Assembly (NCBI GenBank): GCA_001642005.1
Contig: LWCA01000002.1
Coordinates: forward strand, 62,001-126,000
Direction: 5' to 3'
Length of the DNA stretch: 64,000 nucleotides
Source of the DNA: Intoshia linei
Taxonomy: Eukaryota > Orthonectida > Rhopaluridae
Below are positions 58,652-64,000 of this stretch, piece after piece. The notes beneath the pieces are model-generated. The model made no database searches, was not told where the DNA came from, and saw nothing but the letters and a program-made list of their open reading frames with translations. The position numbers were made by a program, and so were the translations under genes. Each line of letters opens with the position of its first letter. Position 1 is the stretch's first letter.

Positions 58652-59043
58652 TTCAATATACTGCAGATATTATTATAATAATCAATAAAATTGCTACAAA
58701 TATTAAACATATTATATACGTTCTCCAATTCTAAATTTTTCATGTCATTGTAAAATATATTTAACTATATTATAATTTATAATAATAACTCCTCATTGGT
58801 AATAATTATATTTATTTATTTTTATATACTAGGTCAGGTTAGTTTAACAAAATTAGATGAGGCGACAAAGATATGAATTATAACAACGATCCTTATCCAT
58901 GTGAACCTGATAAATTAAAATGTTGACACTGAAATTACTATATTCGTTTTTAAGAATTAAATTTGTATAATTTTTTACATTTGTCTTCTTTTTTTGAAAT
59001 TTATTCACCAATAAGGGCTACTATAATTATTAAAAATATTTAC

Positions 59044-60638
59044 CCTTCTAGTTTTTGCTTTTAATTTTGTAGCTTCATTCAATACCTTACTTGCTTCTTC
59101 CACATAATCAACTGTAATCTCAACATTGTGTTCTATATTGTCGATCATGATGCCCTTGAATTAATTGACGTTATTAGTAATCTATATTGTCATTTAATAC
59201 ACCGAATTATACCGCACTTTAATGGTACAAGCCATTGTAGCTTTACATTTTTTTAATACAACTCAAATTAATCTAAATGTATTTGTCTAATGATGTTGAA
59301 GAATGTTAACTGAATTTAAATCAATAATAAATAATTTTATACGTTTATTAATTATTTATTTACTTAAATTTTTACTCAATTTTTTTGAATTGGGCAAATT
59401 GTTTATTCGCGAATATATTATACTTTATGGGTAAAACTTAATCTTTTGCATTCTCAATTTTACAAAATATAAAATTATCATATTTTGGTTTAAATGAGTA
59501 CAGTAGTTTGTTTTTCAAATTATTAATACATACTTGGTCGTGTATCATGTTATTTAGTTCTTGAAAAACATTGTGCAATTCTTCTATATTTTTGCTAACA
59601 TTTTCAATTTGTTGGTGTTTCTTTTGCACCTCACAAAGAGACAATTTGGCCTGTTCCGTTTCTTTTAATAACTTGACTTTTAATTATAAGGTGATATTAA
59701 ATATTACATTAGTGAAGACTAGATTGTTGTGATTTGAATCTTTCCTTGTGATACTTGAATCATTTACTAATATACGTGAATATAATGGGTTTATCATAAA
59801 TTTTATGATAAACTATGTTCATTATTTTTGAAAATTTTACCAATTTCCATTTTCATTTCAATCATTTTTTTACTTTGTTCTTTGTATTTAATTTCAGATT
59901 GGTAAAATGAATTTGATAGGTTGGTAAATGCATTTATAAGGGAATTTACGTGAATATTTTTCATCCTCAAATTGATTTGGTAATTTGTATTGAAATTATC
60001 AATTTCTATATAATTTTATAAAATTTAAAATAAAAGTTTATATAACCGGTTATGTCAGCTCTTACAGATTTTAGTAATTTTCTTATATTCACTTTGAGAT
60101 TTTCCAATCGATTGAATAGGCCTAGATATTATTAAAATTTTATTAATTTTAAAGTTTTTTGGTGAACGAAAAGGTACCATTGTTTATTTGGACATTATTA
60201 AGTGTTTGAATTTGATATTTATGTAAAAGTTGTATGTCTTGATCTATGTCTAGCACTTTTTTCTTGGTTTCTGACACCTAATAAATAATAAAATCATCAT
60301 TCTCATTTAAGGATACGGAGAGCTAGAAGTGGGTCCAATCAGATGAAAATTATATATACATTACTAATATATTCAGTTATTTTAATAGCTAATATAAATG
60401 TTCGATCGAGTAATGAGTCATGACCTTTACATCTCTCCACAGTATGGGATCATATAATACAGTTTATATGTAAAACGTCACGTTTGATATCTGATTATTA
60501 TTATTTTTTTTAAATTCAATTAAATACCCTATTTAAAAATATCTTCATTTCATTTTCAATCAATTGTTGGTCAGTATCGTCAATATTAATGTTAACATCA
60601 TCTTCGTCTACTAGTTCTGGATTTACATGTTCTAGTTT
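59044..60638 (-). CDS. Syntaxin (Qa-SNARE), partial at both ends
   Basis: Six exons join in phase: 60638-60528, 60277-60178, 60121-60047, 60005-59841, 59676-59534 and 59154-59044 (235 codons). The Habc region is recognisable (MKIFLNRVSETKKKVLDIDQ, LRMKNIHVNSLINAFTNLSN, SKKMIEMKMEI). The SNARE motif follows, with LCEVQKKHQQIENVSKNIEE, LHNVFQELNNMI, the central-layer Gln in MIHDQ, and the diagnostic MIDNIEHNVEITVDYVEEAS. It ends LKAKTRR, just where the transmembrane anchor should begin. Syntaxins drive vesicle fusion at target membranes. The membrane exon was not securely found: a hydrophobic reading (RIVVIIHIFVA) exists near 58850-58890 but in the wrong phase. A possible upstream exon (NLAEKYKDKLEK) lies near 61685. 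Similarity is to syntaxin-1 type proteins. Confidence 0.85.
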
Positions 60639-63600
60639 CTAGTTTTAATTGTTATTATAAATTAAATTTATACATTTTGCAATTCACACGTTCTATCTTT
60701 TGTTGGCATTAAAATTTCACAATTAATATTTCGTTTTAGTTTTAAAATTAATCAAACAGAATAATAAACATAATTTAATGTTATTTTTTAATTTTATATG
60801 AATTTATATAATATAAGTAGGCTTGGGCGTACCATGCATATACGACTTTATATATAAATTTATTATGATCCAATTATACAATTATAAGTATTTCAAAGTT
60901 TAGTTTATCATATATTGAAAATTTTTAAAATCTTCAGATTGCCATCCATTTTGGCCTAAAATTTAGACTTAATGTCAATGTTAACTAGTATATTTTGTAT
61001 TGTTAATTTAATATAATAGGTCGTAACCTCGTTGTTATTGCAACTTTATTATAAATCATAAATACTAACCGTCTGGTAGCGCCTTATGTTTATTTTTTTA
61101 TGAATTATGGACATATTCGAGGCAAGAGTTATTTCCAATAACCAATACATTTTTAATAGTTTTTAGCGAAAAAGGAAGGATGATTTTCTGATCATATTAG
61201 ACATATTTTACTTTATGAGTTCTACATGGGGTATATCGTATCGAAAACTAATCAAAAAATATGCAATGTTTATGGCAACGTGTTACTAATCTACGAAGAA
61301 TCTAAATATGATTCTAGAGGTTACACCAAAAGGGATCTTGCATACAGAATATTCGGCATTGTATACAGTCACAGCATTAATAACTAACTCTGTCACTACG
61401 TACAAATACATGTAATTGTATAGAATATGAGCCTCCCATTATGTTGTAATTACATTTTATTTTTTAAAGTACATATGTTCCTTAATTTTTAGTACCAAAC
61501 CTGACTGAATTACTAGTCAATTAGCAAGGTTGACTGTAATTTAAACGTAAAAAATTACCGCAATCAATCAAGGCAATTATAAGAGAGCTACTGTAAAGAG
61601 CTGACAATAAATCTAATATATTTATGCAATATTGTAAAAAGTGTATATACTTGATTTTTCTAATTTGTCTTTGTATTTTTCAGCTAAATTGTCGTCACAA
61701 TGTACTAAATAGTTTTCAATTTATAAAAATTTTTATTCACGAATATAAGATTATAAAAAATAAAATAGATGTAATATAATCCAAGATGTTGACAATAGTG
61801 ATTGTGCCCGGAGTTTTTGTAATTTTTCGGTATTTCCCGAAACAAAGTATTGAAAAGAATAAATAATATCAAACATTTGGTTAAAATATGAATGTAAAAG
61901 TGATAAAGCAGTGTGTAGGGTTTGAAAAAAATGATATGCTGTAGTGGATCTTCGACCTTAAGCCTTTGTAGGCATTAAATATACAAATATCACAATACAA
62001 AATAGTGATAGAAATATATCTCATCTGAAAAACTAATGAAATAAAGAAAAAACACTCCATTTATAAACCCAATTAAAAAATAATTAATTTATCAATGAAT
62101 TGGTTGTTGAGCGGATGTGTAATGACGGGTTTTCAATGAAAACAATAACTAAAAGTGAATTTTATAGGGAGACGTTGAAAATAAGAATAATGAGCTTTTA
62201 AGAATGTACAAGTAATGATACATAGAACCCGTTTCAAGGACAATTCTATAAACATGTTATTTATTTTAAAACAGTTTTTTAATAATGTAAAATAATGTTT
62301 GAAAAATTTTTTTTCAAGTTATTTCTTCAATTTTTGAATTAAGTAAGCCTATTATTTATTCTTCTATGCGGCATAATTTATAACGAACAAAATAGGTTAG
62401 ATGATAATTGGATTATTAATTAAGTCAGCACTTCACGGATCAGTAAATATAATTTTGACTTTCCCGTTAAATCACAATCACTAGTTAACATACTCAAAAA
62501 TCGATCCGTATTTGTGAATTTATATTTATACTTTCCTACCAAAAAATTGGTTAGTTTATAAATAAAATAATAAAAATTTCTTAAAAAAATCCAACTTTTT
62601 TCTAAAAACCTAAAGATATAATTAAATATAGAAGGGATCGGAAATCCATTAATTATGTTAATTATTATTCCAACAATATTTTTAAAACTTTTATAATTTC
62701 TTTGTCATGATTGCCGTCCCAAATGAAATGATTTACAGCTTTTTTGTTAAATGCTCTTATTTACAATGAAAAGTGTACTTGAAAAAACATGTGTAGATTT
62801 CATAGTTTTGATAGTAAAGATGAAATATAATTTGAGGAACAATTTAATTTCTCAATATTATCTCAAATTTTAGAAACAAGGATAAATAGCCAAAGAGGAA
62901 AATTAAAAATGAAATTCAAATTCATTTACTTTTAATTAATGTAAGTGTCTGATAATGACAAAGTGATCCAAGTTCGTCAACATTAGGGTAACCCAAAAAT
63001 AAGTAAATTATCGAAATAGAAAAAGTAATTGTTAGTATAATCACTGATTATTTATCCGTATCATTTATTTCAATAGTCTCGGTATTTGTGTGTATGCCTT
63101 TTTATTAAAAATTGTAAATTTTACTCAATTTAAAATCATCCATGTTGTTTTTAAATGTTTTAAAAATGTCAGAATTCCATGCATCTAAAAAAAATTAGTA
63201 CAAATTATATGTAAAAATCACTATAAAATATATACATAGCAATATCAAACAGAATTCATGGCGAACCACGCTTTAAAAATTAATATTTACATAATCCATG
63301 TACATTATAATGTACGTGTGTATTATAAAAATATTTGCTAAAATTTATAATTATAATTACTACCAGGAAAATGTATATAATTCCGCGATGGACTGCTTGT
63401 TTGACATAGCTAGTATGAATATGTTTTAAATTAATACCTTCAGTATATTTTAATTGCATACTCAACTCGAATATATTGACCCATATCATGTAATCTAAAT
63501 GAATTTGATTAATACACGTACAAAATAAGTTTTTTTGTTGATGAACAATAATAATATCAATGGATATTACTTGTCACATCATTTAATAAAATTGCGCTAA

Positions 63601-64000
63601 AATTTGTAAGCGACAAAACGCAAACATAAATAACAATTTAATCATTATAATAAACTTATAACTCACGAATACATCAATCATAATATGAGTCTTATCGCAC
63701 AACCAACTTTAACTACTAAATATTATAAAATGTTAATTTAAAATTTTTATTTATACAAATTAATTTAATATACCAATTTATTTACAAAAGTAAAATTTCT
63801 ACGTAGTATGATAAAAATTTGACATAATCATTATTTTTTAAATTGCGCCATTTACAATAATATTGCAACAGGCAATATTTTACAAAATTAAAAAAAAGTG
63901 TAGCATTATTATCATCTGATATTAGTTGATTAACTTTAAATTTTATTATAATTATTAATTATACTGTAGATATATTTTATTTTTTTAAGTGATACCTATG
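60639..64000. other. No gene recognised
   Basis: AT-rich sequence. Apart from the possible syntaxin 5' exon near 61685 and a repeat fragment at 61325-61365 (GGGATCTTGCATACAGAATA), nothing coding is convincing. The open frame at 63280-63489 is hydrophobic and AT-driven. Confidence 0.45.
63840..63895 (+). repeat. Short repeat shared with 38880-38930
   Basis: ATTGCGCCATTTA followed by TTGCAACAGGCAATATTTT appears in the same orientation at 38880-38930. It is probably a terminus of a dispersed element. Confidence 0.65.

Noticed and set aside
58830-58905. Syntaxin transmembrane exon
   Set aside because: The hydrophobic frame needs a donor that does not exist at the previous exon, so I left it out of the gene model.

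Overview
This is an intron-rich nuclear segment from a very AT-rich animal genome. The evidence for an animal is a paired-like homeobox with the classic 46/47 intron, a syntaxin, a selenocysteine-type thioredoxin-glutathione reductase (TGR), and cilia-type genes (TTC16-like, DRC8-like). I cannot name the species. The Grx-TR fusion with a GCUG end and many introns of 33-47 nt would fit a compact spiralian such as a flatworm or orthonectid, but that is inference.

Layout. 1-3.2 kb: an ankyrin-repeat gene (+). 3.8-9.2 kb: METTL5 (-), complete in five exons, its large intron filled with broken hAT transposase genes. 9.7 kb: a Tc1/mariner relic. 10.9-18.7 kb: a nine-exon SLC20-type phosphate transporter (-) whose 4.8 kb intron holds a hAT MITE, a gag-protease fragment and a hAT-like pseudogene. 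20-21.6 kb: repeats. 21.9-23.9 kb: intronless TGR (-). 24.2-26.4 kb: two hAT-type elements. 26.7 kb: tRNA-Val(AAC). 27.1-28.9 kb: TTC16-like gene (+), ending 2 nt from a small coiled-coil gene (-). 31.7-34.1 kb: a multi-C2H2 zinc-finger gene (-) with a hAT MITE just beyond its last recognised exon. 34.4-35.8 kb: a decayed Tc1 element. 38.2-39.3 kb: paired-like homeobox gene (+). 40.2-41.8 kb: an unrecognised three-exon gene (+). 42.2-45.9 kb: CDC6 (-), complete in six exons. 47.4-49.9 kb: EF-hand gene resembling DRC8/EFCAB2 (+). 50.05-51.9 kb: a single-C2H2 gene and an mTERF-like gene (both -). 52.1-58.7 kb: PES1 (+), complete in 13 exons. 59.0-60.6 kb: syntaxin (-). The last 3.4 kb holds no gene I can support.

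The genes are mostly housekeeping and unrelated to one another: rRNA m6A modification and ribosome biogenesis (METTL5, PES1), replication licensing (CDC6), redox (TGR), membrane fusion (syntaxin), phosphate uptake and cilia. Gene ends are often very close (2 nt, 79 nt, 142 nt), while the large introns collect hAT, Tc1/mariner and MITE debris. I found no gene cluster that amounts to a new biological system. The most distinctive finding is the TGR 3' end: an in-frame UGA, a perfect 12-bp hairpin 4 nt after it, and a SECIS-like core about 70 nt downstream.
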